DNA from: Pseudomonadota bacterium
GTDB lineage: Bacteria > Pseudomonadota > Alphaproteobacteria > Rhizobiales > Hyphomicrobiaceae
DNA length: 64,000 nucleotides
Direction: 5' to 3'
Assembly (NCBI GenBank): GCA_023423275.1
Contig: JAFAFW010000110.1
Span: forward strand, 153,595-217,594
In this document: in pieces, positions 24,061 through 32,455 of the stretch
Layout of the letters: each line of letters starts with the position of its first letter
How positions within the stretch are numbered: the stretch's first letter is position 1
The notes under the pieces: generated by a model
What the model was told of the DNA's origin: nothing
The model's database searches: none
The model's input: only the letters and a program-made list of their open reading frames with translations
Translations under genes and position numbers: made by a program

Positions 24061-25305
24061 TCATTGATTGGCCATCTCGTAGACGGCCTCGGCGAGAATG
24101 CGGGCCCCGGCCGTGGCGTCCGCCTGCGTTATGCTCTCTGCTTCGTTGTGGCTGATGCCGTCCTTGCACGGAATGAAGATCATTGCCGTCGGACAGAAGT
24201 AGTGCAGATAGCGGGCATCGTGTCCGGCCGGCGAAGGCAGGTCCATGTGTGCGATCCCGAGCGAGACCGCAGCCTCCCTGAGCCGGGAGCGGATGCTTTC
24301 CGGAAACTGCAACGGAATATCATAGAGAAGCTCTTTCACTGTCGCCTTGCAGCGTCCCTGCGCCTTTTCGCAAACCGACGGAATCATATTCCCCAGCCTC
24401 TCGATCAGTTCGGCATCGTCGTGGCGCAGGTCGATGGAGAACTCGACCCTGCCCGGCACGACGGAAGGCGCGTTCGGAGAAACGTTGAACAGGCCGATCG
24501 TGAAACGCACCGTATCGGCATCGTCCCACATCGCCTTCTGCAGGGCATCGACGACAGCGACGGCGCTCGTCAGCGCATCGCGCCTATCCGCCCTGCGCGA
24601 TGTTCCCGCGTGGCTCTCCTCACCCTGGATGATCACGCGGAATGTCCGCTTGCCCTGAATCCCCGTGACGATCCCGGCCGTCAGCTGCTTCTGCTGGAGC
24701 GTAATACCTTGCTCGATATGCGCTTCGAGGAAACCGGCGACGGGAAAGCCGAGTGGCCGCCGCGGAAGATCGGGCTCCGCCGCAAGTACCGCTTTGAGTT
24801 CTTCTTCTACGGTGCGTCCCTTACTGTCTGCGACAGGAAGGATCTCCGCGAGCTTGCGCTTGCCGGTGAACACCGCCGATCCCATCATACCGGGAGCGAA
24901 CCGGGAGCCCTCCTCGTTCATCCACGCCACGACCTCGATCGTGCGTCTGGGGCGTTGCGGGAGCGCGGCGATCGCCTGCACGGCTTCCAGCGCCGCCATC
25001 ACGCCATAGGCCCCGTCGAACTTGCCACCCGTCGGCTGGCTGTCGATATGAGAACCGACCAGCACCGGCGGCAACTCGGGCTCACGCCCCTCGAGCGCGA
25101 GAAACAAATTGCCCGCGTCGTCAGAAGACGGCTTCAGGTCGATGGCCCGGCCCCAGGCGACGATTGCCGCACGCGCCTCGATTTCTTCACGCGAGAGCGC
25201 CAGGCGATTCACGCCACCCTTTTCCGTAGCTCCGAACCGGGCAAGCTCCATGAGCCGCGTCCAAAGCCGATCCCCATCGATTCCATCCGAGACACGTCCA
25301 GCCAT
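24061..25305 (-). CDS. M20-family amidohydrolase (N-carbamoyl-L-amino acid hydrolase / allantoate amidohydrolase type)
   Basis: This 414-residue enzyme belongs to the hydantoinase/carbamoylase branch of M20. Metal-binding and catalytic signatures are GSHIDSQPTGGKFDGAYGVM (His and bridging Asp, near 85-105), AWMNEEGSRF (catalytic Glu and ligand Glu, near 125-135), LEAHIEQG (ligand His, near 190) and the C-terminal HNEAE. A dimerisation lid domain follows the HIEQG motif. It would hydrolyse N-carbamoyl or ureido bonds in cytoplasmic nitrogen salvage. ATG 25305 is chosen because family members start shortly before GDRLW; an upstream extension to 25404 is possible. It has no operon partner. Confidence 0.88.
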   Translation of the reverse strand: MAGRVSDGIDGDRLWTRLMELARFGATEKGGVNRLALSREEIEARAAIVAWGRAIDLKPSSDDAGNLFLALEGREPELPPVLVGSHIDSQPTGGKFDGAYGVMAALEAVQAIAALPQRPRRTIEVVAWMNEEGSRFAPGMMGSAVFTGKRKLAEILPVADSKGRTVEEELKAVLAAEPDLPRRPLGFPVAGFLEAHIEQGITLQQKQLTAGIVTGIQGKRTFRVIIQGEESHAGTSRRADRRDALTSAVAVVDALQKAMWDDADTVRFTIGLFNVSPNAPSVVPGRVEFSIDLRHDDAELIERLGNMIPSVCEKAQGRCKATVKELLYDIPLQFPESIRSRLREAAVSLGIAHMDLPSPAGHDARYLHYFCPTAMIFIPCKDGISHNEAESITQADATAGARILAEAVYEMANQ

Positions 25306-25779
25306 TCCGATCACTCTTAGCGCTTTGGCAGGCTGCGACATGCGCCTGCACGACCAAGGGCCTCTTACCTCAGATCGAGCCGGGAAGGATACAGCCTTCG
25401 TCAACGACGTCTTGCCGATATCTGCGAAGACAGTGCCTGCCCATGCCGATGGAAGAAGTCCGGGTGGTCTGCCAATCTTGAAACTGATCCGCAGACCGCC
25501 GGCATGCCGCCGCGTTGCGTCAAATACACGACAGCGCCGCGCGCCGGAATAACTCGACAGCGAAGACGGCTTTTCTCATGCGCGCAAAATAGCGTTTTTG
25601 ATTTTCAGCCAGACAAGCGTTCGCAAGCCACCGGCGAAATTACCGGCGCGATCCATTCAAATTGAACCCTCTTCTTCATCTTCGGCAAACATCGCAACGG
25701 CAATCATCGATCCGCGTTTCCGATCATTGCCGTGAAAAAAAAATGCTGTGATGGAGAATACGCTGTGATGGAGAATACG
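25306..25779. other. Intergenic region without a recognisable gene
   Basis: This 474-base gap between divergent genes shows no convincing frame. Its right end carries a perfect tandem 17-bp duplication that includes the ribosome site of the next gene. Confidence 0.5.
25746..25779 (+). repeat. Tandem 17-bp duplication over the ribosome-binding site
   Basis: CTGTGATGGAGAATACG occurs twice without gap (25746-25762 and 25763-25779), directly before the ATG at 25780. Each copy carries GGAG, so the second copy supplies the Shine-Dalgarno at six-base spacing and the first is a spare. The repeat unit also contains an ATG. Confidence 0.9.
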
Positions 25780-26238
25780 ATGTCGATGCGATCTTTCTGG
25801 ATATTGCCAACCGCGATTGCGGTTGCGTCCTGGGCCTGGATGGTCCCCGCACATGCCCTGACAATGAAGGAATGCAGCACCAAATATGAGGCTGCAAAAT
25901 CCGCCGGTTCGCTCAAAGGCATGAACTGGAATGAGTTCCGGAAAGCCGAATGCGGTGCCAATGCCTCCGCAAATGCTCCAGCCGCTGCCAAGGCAATGCC
26001 CCAGAACAACGCCAAATCGTTGTACCGGCCGGAAACAACCACTCCAGCGGGGAGTGCCGTTTTTCCCACCGGAATTGCGCCGAAATACGCCGATCAATCG
26101 GCCGGGCGGGCGCGCATGCGAACCTGTCTCGATCAGTATGAAGCGAACAAGACCACAAACGGTAACGGCGGCCTGAAATGGATTCAGAAAGGCGGCGGCT
26201 ATTACAGCCAATGCAACAAGCGGCTGAGTAGCCGCTGA
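25780..26238 (+). CDS. Small secreted protein with two similar Lys/Cys repeats
   Basis: From the ATG at 25780 the protein has 152 residues: a signal peptide (about 1-27, ending VPAHA) and two related segments, MKECSTKYEAAKSAGSLKGM with NWNEFRKAEC and MRTCLDQYEANK with LKWIQKGGGYYSQC. Each has one Cys at either end, so each may close a disulphide. An Ala-rich linker joins them. The repeats recall PsiF-like periplasmic proteins, whose function is unknown. In-frame ATG codons upstream lie in the duplicated ribosome site and are less likely starts. Confidence 0.7.
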   Translation: MSMRSFWILPTAIAVASWAWMVPAHALTMKECSTKYEAAKSAGSLKGMNWNEFRKAECGANASANAPAAAKAMPQNNAKSLYRPETTTPAGSAVFPTGIAPKYADQSAGRARMRTCLDQYEANKTTNGNGGLKWIQKGGGYYSQCNKRLSSR

Positions 26239-26311
26239 TCGCTTCCCTCGATGTCGCCCGGGGATGCAATCGGGACACTGGATAGCCATTCGCGAAAGAG
26301 GAGACCTTTAA

Positions 26312-26749
26312 ATGGGAATTTTGGACAGCAACGTCGCCAAGCCGCTGATGATCGGTCTCGGCGCCTTGCTCGTGAATAAGATGCTCAATACGACAGAGCC
26401 TCAGCAGGCAAGCGCGCAATCCGCGTCATCCCAGGGCGACCCGGACGGTGGATTGATCGGAGGTCTCGGCGGCCTGCTCGATAAACTCCAGACTGCCGGC
26501 CACAGCGAAACGGTGAACTCCTGGGTCGGCGACGGGCCGAACAAACCTATCGATCCCGGCCATCTCGGCGACGCCTTGGGTCAGAACGCCGTTACACAGG
26601 CCGCGCAGCAGGCGGGCATCAATGAGCAGCAGTTGCTGTCCCAGCTTTCCAAGGCGCTTCCGGGGCTTGTCGATCAACTCACGACCAATGGGCGACTGCC
26701 GAGCTTGCAGGAGTTGGCTCGGATCTTTTCCCAGCAGCAACAGAAATAG
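26312..26749 (+). CDS. YidB-like DUF937 family protein
   Basis: This 145-residue protein has a hydrophobic N-terminal helix (KPLMIGLGALLVNKML), a Gly-rich linker (GGLIGGLGGLLDKL) and the DUF937 C-terminal helices: GHSETVNSWVGDGPNKPIDP, then LGQNAVTQAAQQAGINEQQL and LLSQLSKALPGLVDQLT. It starts at ATG 26312 after GAGGAG. YidB proteins are widespread and poorly understood. It precedes the GlsB-type gene by 52 bases and may share its transcript; both are of a type often induced by stress. Confidence 0.8.
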   Translation: MGILDSNVAKPLMIGLGALLVNKMLNTTEPQQASAQSASSQGDPDGGLIGGLGGLLDKLQTAGHSETVNSWVGDGPNKPIDPGHLGDALGQNAVTQAAQQAGINEQQLLSQLSKALPGLVDQLTTNGRLPSLQELARIFSQQQQK

Positions 26750-26801
26750 GCCCCTGACCGATCAATCAAGACGGCAGGAGTCCCATAAGGAGAGCTATGC
26801 C

Positions 26802-27065
26802 ATGTCAGTTCTGGGCTGGATCGTGCTTGGTCTGATTGCCGGGTTCATCGGCAGCAGGATCGTCAACAAGAGCGGCGAAGGCATGCTGCTCGATATCGTT
26901 TTGGGTGTCGTGGGAGCGGTCGTCGGAGGTTTCATCTTCAACCTCTTCGGCGCGAGCGGCGTAACGGGGCTCAATCTGTACAGCCTGCTCGTCGCGGTCA
27001 TCGGCGCCGTCGCGGCGCTTTCGCTCTATCACGTCCTCGCTGGCCGTGGTGTCATGGATCGGTAG
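26802..27065 (+). CDS. GlsB/YeaQ/YmgE family small membrane protein
   Basis: This 87-residue protein consists of three membrane helices with the family text GWIVLGLIAGFIGSRIVNKS at the N-terminus and LGVVGAVVGGFIFNLFG in the middle. The start is ATG 26802 with AAGGAGAG about 9 bases upstream. Members sit in the inner membrane and are often stress-induced; the older name of transglycosylase-associated protein is not supported by an activity. It is probably co-transcribed with the DUF937 gene. Confidence 0.88.
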   Translation: MSVLGWIVLGLIAGFIGSRIVNKSGEGMLLDIVLGVVGAVVGGFIFNLFGASGVTGLNLYSLLVAVIGAVAALSLYHVLAGRGVMDR

Positions 27066-27152
27066 GAGACACCCAGAAAAGACAAGCCATCGCCGTACGG
27101 GCTGTGCCGGACCGCATGTCCGGCCAGCCCGCCTCTTGCGGCTGCCTCTTCG

Positions 27153-27180
27153 TTGACAACACATGACAATCAACTAGATT
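27153..27180 (+). promoter_or_regulatory. Sigma-70 promoter for the Ldh-SAF-UxaA operon
   Basis: TTGACA at 27153-27158 is followed after 16 bases by TAGATT at 27175-27180, close to the -35 and -10 consensus. It lies about 90 bases before the Ldh-family gene in an otherwise empty gap. Confidence 0.55.
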
Positions 27181-27270
27181 GCCGCTCCTCTGAACAAAGA
27201 AGACGAAACGTGAAAGGTGCAATTTCTGGTCGGCCGGCAACCGGTTCGATGCGGCACCTGGGAGGAGATC

Positions 27271-28323
27271 ATGTGCGCCGAATACCTTGGCGAGCGATTT
27301 GCCTGTGACGCTCTTGTCTCATGGTGCGCCGGCCTCTTTTCGGCCGCCGGCGTCGAACAGGAACCAGCCCGGCAGGCCGCAGACATTCTCGTCCGCACCG
27401 ACGCGCGTGGCTTCCGGACGCACGGCCTGACACGCGCCAAAACCTACTTCGAGCAACTCAAGCGCGGCGATGTGAACGCCCAGCCCTCGCTCTCCGAAAC
27501 GTTCTCGGGCGCCTTCGGGACCATCGAGGCGCACAATGCGCTTGGTCAGGTCGCCGGTCCGTTCGCGGTCGAGCATGCGATCCGACGCACCGCGGATGCG
27601 CCGCTCGCGGCTTATATGCTGCGCAATAGCGGGCACCTCGGCGCATTGGGTGTCCTGCTCCTGAAAGCGGCGGAGGCCGGGCGCGTCGCGCTCATGTTTC
27701 AGGCGACGCCTCCGGTGATCGCCAATCCCGGTGCCAGCGGTCCGATGCTGGGCAACAATCCGCTGGCCATCGCGGCTTCTCGCGTGGACGCACCGCCGCT
27801 TGTCGTGGACATGTCGTGTGCGGTCGCAGCCCGGGGCAATATCGTCAACGCCGCGCGCGAAGGCCGTCCGATCCCTGAGGGTTGGGCGCTGGACGCCGAT
27901 GGACAGCCGACAACCGATGCGCAGCGCGCCCTGCTGGGCACGCTCCTTCCGGCGGGTGGTCACAAAGGCATGATGATGTCGATGATCGTCGAGATCCTGG
28001 CAGGCAGCCTGTCAGGGACGCCCTTCATCGCGGAACTGAACCAGGGCGGAAAAGTGCGCGTGGCGAGCGGGCATCTGAATGCGCTGCTATTGGTCATCAA
28101 TCCGGACCTCATGACGTCGCGCAGCGCCTACGACGCGCACATGAGCGCCTGGGCCGCGCATTACAAGCGCAATGGTGAGCCCGGCGCCAGAATTCCAGGC
28201 GAACGGGCAGCGGAGGCCGAAGCCACGGCCCGTCGCGATGGCGTACCGCTGGCGCAAAGCATTGTCGTGGAGCTGCAGCAGCTCGGCGCCCCGCTCGGCC
28301 TCCCGTTTCCGAGTGCGGTCTGA
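27271..28323 (+). CDS. Ldh-family (malate/L-lactate/sulfolactate type) NAD(P)-dependent oxidoreductase
   Basis: This 350-residue enzyme belongs to the LDH2/MDG2 family. Near the N-terminus is VRTDARGFRTHGL (catalytic His region, about 45-60), then SGHLGALG (about 120) and GNNPLAIA (about 160) in the NAD-binding part, and GGHKGMMMSMIVEIL near 230. Members oxidise 2-hydroxy acids such as malate, ureidoglycolate, L-lactate or sulfolactate. The start is ATG 27271 after GAGGAG. The next two genes encode a split UxaA-type lyase, so this enzyme probably makes or removes the 2-hydroxy acid that the lyase handles. The exact substrate is not readable. Confidence 0.87.
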   Translation: MCAEYLGERFACDALVSWCAGLFSAAGVEQEPARQAADILVRTDARGFRTHGLTRAKTYFEQLKRGDVNAQPSLSETFSGAFGTIEAHNALGQVAGPFAVEHAIRRTADAPLAAYMLRNSGHLGALGVLLLKAAEAGRVALMFQATPPVIANPGASGPMLGNNPLAIAASRVDAPPLVVDMSCAVAARGNIVNAAREGRPIPEGWALDADGQPTTDAQRALLGTLLPAGGHKGMMMSMIVEILAGSLSGTPFIAELNQGGKVRVASGHLNALLLVINPDLMTSRSAYDAHMSAWAAHYKRNGEPGARIPGERAAEAEATARRDGVPLAQSIVVELQQLGAPLGLPFPSAV

Positions 28324-28343
28324 CATTCGAAGGACATCGGATC

Positions 28344-28637
28344 ATGCCCAGAGCGATCATTCTCGACAGCAAGGATAACGTCGCGACGCTGATCGACAAC
28401 GGGCTCGGCGGTGAGGGCGTGAGCCTGATCGGCGCGGACGCTGCGCGCGTCAGCCTGACGGCCGATGTCCCTTACGGGCACAAATGCGCAATCAAGGCGA
28501 TCCCCGCTGGCGGAGACATCGTCAAATATGGGCAGGTCGTCGGCCTGGCGACCGCGGCGATCGCCGTCGGCGATCATGTCCATGTCCACAATGTTGAATC
28601 GCGGCGTGCGCGCGGCGACACCAAGGGAAGCGCATGA
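28344..28637 (+). CDS. UxaA-family small subunit (SAF domain; SuyA/altronate dehydratase N-terminal type)
   Basis: This 97-residue protein is a single SAF domain with PYGHKCAIKAI (about 47-57), IVKYGQVVGLAT (about 63-74) and the closing IAVGDHVHVHNVES. In altronate dehydratase this domain is the N-terminal part of one chain; here it is separate, as in sulfolactate sulfo-lyase SuyA and some dehydratases. Its stop overlaps the next start as ATGA. It would form a heteromer with the downstream large subunit. Confidence 0.88.
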   Translation: MPRAIILDSKDNVATLIDNGLGGEGVSLIGADAARVSLTADVPYGHKCAIKAIPAGGDIVKYGQVVGLATAAIAVGDHVHVHNVESRRARGDTKGSA

Positions 28638-29791
28638 TGGCTTCGTTCCTCGGCTACGAACGGCCCAACGGTGCCGTCGGTATTCGCAACCTGGTCGCCA
28701 TCGTGTCGACCATGGACATCGTCAATCCTGTGACACGCGCCGTGGCTGCGGCGGTGCAGGGGACTGTCGCGCTGCCTGGCGCATTCATGCGCGGACAGAT
28801 CGGGCGCGACCGGGCCATCACATTGAAGGCGACCATCGACCTGTGCACCAACCCGAACGTCGCCGGCGTGGTGGTGATCGGCCTGGAGCCCGCAACGACA
28901 GAAGAGATGGTTACGGCAATCCAACCGCTGGGCTTGCCGGTCGCATCCGTGAACATCCAGCTCGTCGGCGGCACCATCAACGCGATCGCAGAGGGCACGA
29001 AGTACGCTGCCCGCATTGTCCGTCAGGTATCGAAGCAGCGGCGCCGGGAGTTTCCACTGTCCAAGCTCGTGCTCGGCTTGGAATGCGGCGGCTCGGATAC
29101 GACGTCCGGGCTGGCTTCGAATCCGTCGATGGGCGTCGTCTCGGACCTGGCCATCGCGGAAGGCGCGACAGTGATCATCTCCGAAACGGCGGAGTTCCTC
29201 GGGGCCGAGCATCTCTTTGCTGAACGCGCGGCTTCGGCACAGATCCGGCAACGCTTCCTTGACGAGGTGAAAGGCCTCGAACGGCGCGTCATGGAAGAGG
29301 GCGTCGACCTGCGCGGTTCGAACCCGTCGCGCGACAACATTCGCGGCGGCCTGACCACCATCGAGGAAAAAGCCCTCGGAGCCATGGCGAAAGCCGGGTC
29401 ATCGCAATTGATGGGCGTTCTGTCCTATGGGGAACAGCCGCGAGGCCCCGGCCTCCACTTCATGGCGGCCCCTGCCCCGGCGGTTGAGAACATCACGGCG
29501 CTCGCGGCCGGCGGATGCCAGCTTTGCCTGTTCTCGACCGGCGTCGGCAATCCGATCGGTCACCCGATCATGACGGTCATTAAAATATCGGGCAATCGCA
29601 ACACCATCGATACATTCTCCGATAACATCGACTTCGACGCGACCGCCGTCCTGGAACGCGGAGAACCGATCCGCTCCGTTGGCGCCCGCCTGCTCGACTA
29701 TGCGCTGTCGGTGGCGAGTGGAGAGCTGACGACGGTTGAAATCCTGAATGTCCGGGAGTCGCTGGTCAGCCGTTTCGGCTTCACGCCGTAG
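28634..29791 (+). CDS. UxaA-family large subunit (SuyB / altronate dehydratase C-terminal type)
   Basis: This 385-residue protein carries the UxaA core: GYERPNGAVGIRNLV near the N-terminus, LGLECGGSDTTSGLASNPSM near 150-170 and GGLTTIEEKALGAMAKAG near 237-255. The Cys of ECGGSD and neighbouring residues bind the catalytic metal in relatives. It is translationally coupled to the small subunit. The two-gene split, the sizes (97 and 385) and the adjacent Ldh-family dehydrogenase resemble SuyAB plus ComC-type modules for sulfolactate, but sugar-acid dehydratases share the fold, so the substrate is inferred. Confidence 0.88.
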   Translation: MMASFLGYERPNGAVGIRNLVAIVSTMDIVNPVTRAVAAAVQGTVALPGAFMRGQIGRDRAITLKATIDLCTNPNVAGVVVIGLEPATTEEMVTAIQPLGLPVASVNIQLVGGTINAIAEGTKYAARIVRQVSKQRRREFPLSKLVLGLECGGSDTTSGLASNPSMGVVSDLAIAEGATVIISETAEFLGAEHLFAERAASAQIRQRFLDEVKGLERRVMEEGVDLRGSNPSRDNIRGGLTTIEEKALGAMAKAGSSQLMGVLSYGEQPRGPGLHFMAAPAPAVENITALAAGGCQLCLFSTGVGNPIGHPIMTVIKISGNRNTIDTFSDNIDFDATAVLERGEPIRSVGARLLDYALSVASGELTTVEILNVRESLVSRFGFTP

Positions 29792-29966
29792 TCCGATTTC
29801 ATCGCCAGCCATGCGCAACGCGCCGGACTGCTTTGCGCCGCACACGCCCGTGGCATTACGTTCATGCAGAGCCGCACCGCAAAAAAAGCGCTGATAGGAA
29901 TGGTTCAAAGCAGCTAGACATGACCCGGGGAGAATGAGCTGCGCTGAAAGCGCGAGCCGGTGGTGA

Positions 29967-30875
29967 ATGCAGAAAGCAAATGTTCCGGAATTCCAACATC
30001 AAACGTCGCATCGCCTGAAGGCGATCGCGCTGGTGATTGTTGCGGTTACGTGCTTCGCCTGCCTCGATGGTACCGCCAAGTATCTCGTGTCGGTCTCACA
30101 GCTCCCCGTTGCGCAGGTGGTTTGGCTGCGGTTTCTCAGCCAGGTCTTTGTCGTCGTCCTGGCCGTCGGTCTCGTCGCGGTCCCGCGTATGGTCTCCACG
30201 GAGCGCCTGGGGCTGCAGCTCGTGCGGTCGTTAATGATGCTGTCCGCGACGGCCTTCAACATGGTGGCGTTGCGATATCTGCGTCTCGATCAGACCACGA
30301 CCATCCTCTTCCTGTCACCTCTGGCGATCGCTTTGCTCGCAGGCCCGCTTCTGGGTGAATGGGCTGGATGGCGGCGTCTGGTGGCGATTTTTATCGGCTT
30401 CACGGGCATCCTTGTAGCTATTCGGCCAGGCTTTGCGGCCTTTCACCCGGCCTTCCTCCTGTCGCTCGGGTGCATGCTGTCCTATTCGTTTCTCATCCTG
30501 CTGACGCGATATCTGGCTGCCCATGATTCATCGGAAACGACGCTGTTCTACTCGATGATCGTCGGCAGCGTCGTCGTCGCACCATGGGCGCTGGTGGAAT
30601 GGGAATGGCCGCATGATCTCACGACCTGGCTTGTCCTGATGTCCATGGGGGTCTTCGCCGCCATCGGCCATTACATCTTCATCGTTGCCCACCGGCTTGC
30701 ACCGACATCGGCTCTGGCACCGTTTCTCTATGTACAGTGGCTGTCCGTGACGGTATTCGGCTATCTCGTCTTCGGCGACCTGCCCGACCGGTGGACCGTT
30801 GCAGGCTCGGTCATCATCATCGCCTCGGGCATTTACCTTGTGCATCGCGAGCACGTCGCGGGCCGCATCCGGTAG
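29967..30875 (+). CDS. DMT-superfamily (EamA) transporter
   Basis: This 302-residue membrane protein has ten predicted spans in two EamA repeats: TCFACLDGTAKYLVS opens the first, MLSYSFLILLTRYLA the second. A late PFLYVQWLSVTVFGYLVFGD stretch is typical of RhaT/EamA exporters. The start is ATG 29967. Substrates of the family range from amino acids to nucleosides. It follows the lyase genes by 175 bases and could export or import the related compound; this is only positional. Confidence 0.87.
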   Translation: MQKANVPEFQHQTSHRLKAIALVIVAVTCFACLDGTAKYLVSVSQLPVAQVVWLRFLSQVFVVVLAVGLVAVPRMVSTERLGLQLVRSLMMLSATAFNMVALRYLRLDQTTTILFLSPLAIALLAGPLLGEWAGWRRLVAIFIGFTGILVAIRPGFAAFHPAFLLSLGCMLSYSFLILLTRYLAAHDSSETTLFYSMIVGSVVVAPWALVEWEWPHDLTTWLVLMSMGVFAAIGHYIFIVAHRLAPTSALAPFLYVQWLSVTVFGYLVFGDLPDRWTVAGSVIIIASGIYLVHREHVAGRIR

Positions 30876-30888
30876 TCCTGCACGCCGA

Positions 30889-31755
30889 TCAATCGGCAAT
30901 CTCAACGACGAGCCCATCATCCGCGAGTACGATGCGCGGATCGGAAACCTCAAGCCGCTTAGCCAGCATGTCCGGCCCCATATGGGTCAGCATAATTCGC
31001 CGCGCTCCAATGCGATCGAGGTGCGATGAAATCGTCGTCCAACTCATATGAAAGCCGATGTCTTCATCGTATCCGAAGCAATCCACGATGAAGAGATCGG
31101 CTTCTCTGGAACACGGCAGCAGGTTCTCGACCCACTCGGTATCGCCGGAAAAACTGACGCATCGCCCACGGCCCTCAAGCCGCATTGCGTAAGCTGGAGC
31201 GCCGGAAGGATGATGCACCTCGAAGGGCGTTAACGTGACGTCTCCCAGCGACAGCGGCGTGTGATCCGCGAACTCGAGATAGGTGATTGCATACTGTGGT
31301 GCGATGGCGCTGGAGCCTGGGAACAAGGCTTCCGTCGTCGTCTGCACACGCTCGCGAAGGCCCGGCGGGCCTGCAATGGTCAGTGGTCCCGTACGGCCGG
31401 TCACGTAGTGCGCATGCATCAGCCACCATACGAGACCGCTGAAATGATCACCGTGCAGATGCGAGATCAGGATCGCACCGACCGCGTTGGGGTCGATATT
31501 CGAACGGTGCATACCGATCAGGGCTGTCGAACCGCAATCGAGCAGAAGATTTCCCCGCGAGGTCTGCAGATGATAGGTCGTCTGCAGCCGGCCGCCGGCG
31601 CCGAACGCGTCTCCACAACCGACAACTGTCAGCCGCCATGCCTCGCCCGGGATTGCCGCTTTCGCGGGAACTGTTGCCGATGCCGGCGGCGTGCTCGCGG
31701 AACCGCGTTCCGGTTCGCGGCGGCCCCACAGGGACCTCAGAAAACTCAGTGCCAC
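30889..31755 (-). CDS. MBL-fold metal-dependent hydrolase (RNase Z-like group)
   Basis: This 288-residue protein has the metallo-beta-lactamase site SHLHGDHFSG (about 98-107). The lone His of VHHPSGAP near 180, SGDTEW near 205 and the final LTHMGPD supply further ligands for a two-zinc centre. It starts at GTG 31755 with GAGGTGA upstream. The N-terminal 35 residues are Pro/Ala-rich and not part of the fold. The group includes RNase Z and phosphodiesterase-like enzymes; the substrate here is unknown. It is convergent with the DMT gene. Confidence 0.87.
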   Translation of the reverse strand: MALSFLRSLWGRREPERGSASTPPASATVPAKAAIPGEAWRLTVVGCGDAFGAGGRLQTTYHLQTSRGNLLLDCGSTALIGMHRSNIDPNAVGAILISHLHGDHFSGLVWWLMHAHYVTGRTGPLTIAGPPGLRERVQTTTEALFPGSSAIAPQYAITYLEFADHTPLSLGDVTLTPFEVHHPSGAPAYAMRLEGRGRCVSFSGDTEWVENLLPCSREADLFIVDCFGYDEDIGFHMSWTTISSHLDRIGARRIMLTHMGPDMLAKRLEVSDPRIVLADDGLVVEIAD

Positions 31756-31905
31756 GTCACCTCACCCCACTGTCGAGGCATGTGCGCACACCCTTCGATC
31801 TGCCGATTGCGCCGCGAAATCACGCGATCACGTATGCCGTGATGTTCGAACACTTTTCTGTCTTTGTCGAGGGAGAGCACGCGTACCGAATTCGTCTATC
31901 AGCAG

Positions 31906-32343
31906 CTAACGAAGCACCAGCACGGGCAGCGCGCTGTGCGTGAGCACTTTCTGGGTTTCACTCCCAAGGAGACGGGCGTTGATCCCTGAGCGGCCGTGAG
32001 ACGCCATGGCAATCAGATCGCAGCCCTGCGCTGCCGTGGTTTGCAGGATGCCTTCCCAAGGGTGCTCGGCTTCGACGCGCACGGTCTCGCATGCAACCCC
32101 GCGCGCCACAGCCTCCCCCTGCGCCCATGCGAAGTGGCTGCGGACGTCTTCGAGAATGCGCCCGCGCGTCTCCTCCGAGAGTTCGGTCACATCGATGCCG
32201 AACATGACGAGATGCGCCGGCTTGCCTGAAACGCGCAACACCGTAACGCGGGCGCCGATCTCCTTGGCGAGATCGAGAACCTTTCTGATCGCCTGCATGG
32301 ACAGCTCGGTCCCATCGGTCGGAACGAGGATATGCTTGTACAT
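31906..32343 (-). CDS. Universal stress protein (UspA family)
   Basis: This 145-residue single Usp domain begins YKHILVPTDGTELSMQAI and ends with the ATP-binding motif GRSGINARLLGSETQKVL, a version of G-2x-G-9x-G(S/T), so ATP binding is expected. The start is ATG 32341-32343. It is a monocistronic gene between the MBL hydrolase and the amidase. Members help cells through stationary phase and stress by an unclear mechanism. Confidence 0.92.
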   Translation of the reverse strand: MYKHILVPTDGTELSMQAIRKVLDLAKEIGARVTVLRVSGKPAHLVMFGIDVTELSEETRGRILEDVRSHFAWAQGEAVARGVACETVRVEAEHPWEGILQTTAAQGCDLIAMASHGRSGINARLLGSETQKVLTHSALPVLVLR

Positions 32344-32455
32344 ACGGGGTTTCCTTCACGTCGTGATCCGCGCGGCACCTTATCACTACGTCGACCCGGC
32401 CGCCGAACCGCCTTGATAACGGTCAAGTGCATCACATGTTGAACGCCTGAGCCGC

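Noticed and set aside
27106..27124. A GCCGGAC/GTCCGGC hairpin after the GlsB-type gene.
   Set aside because: No T-run follows, so I do not call it a terminator.
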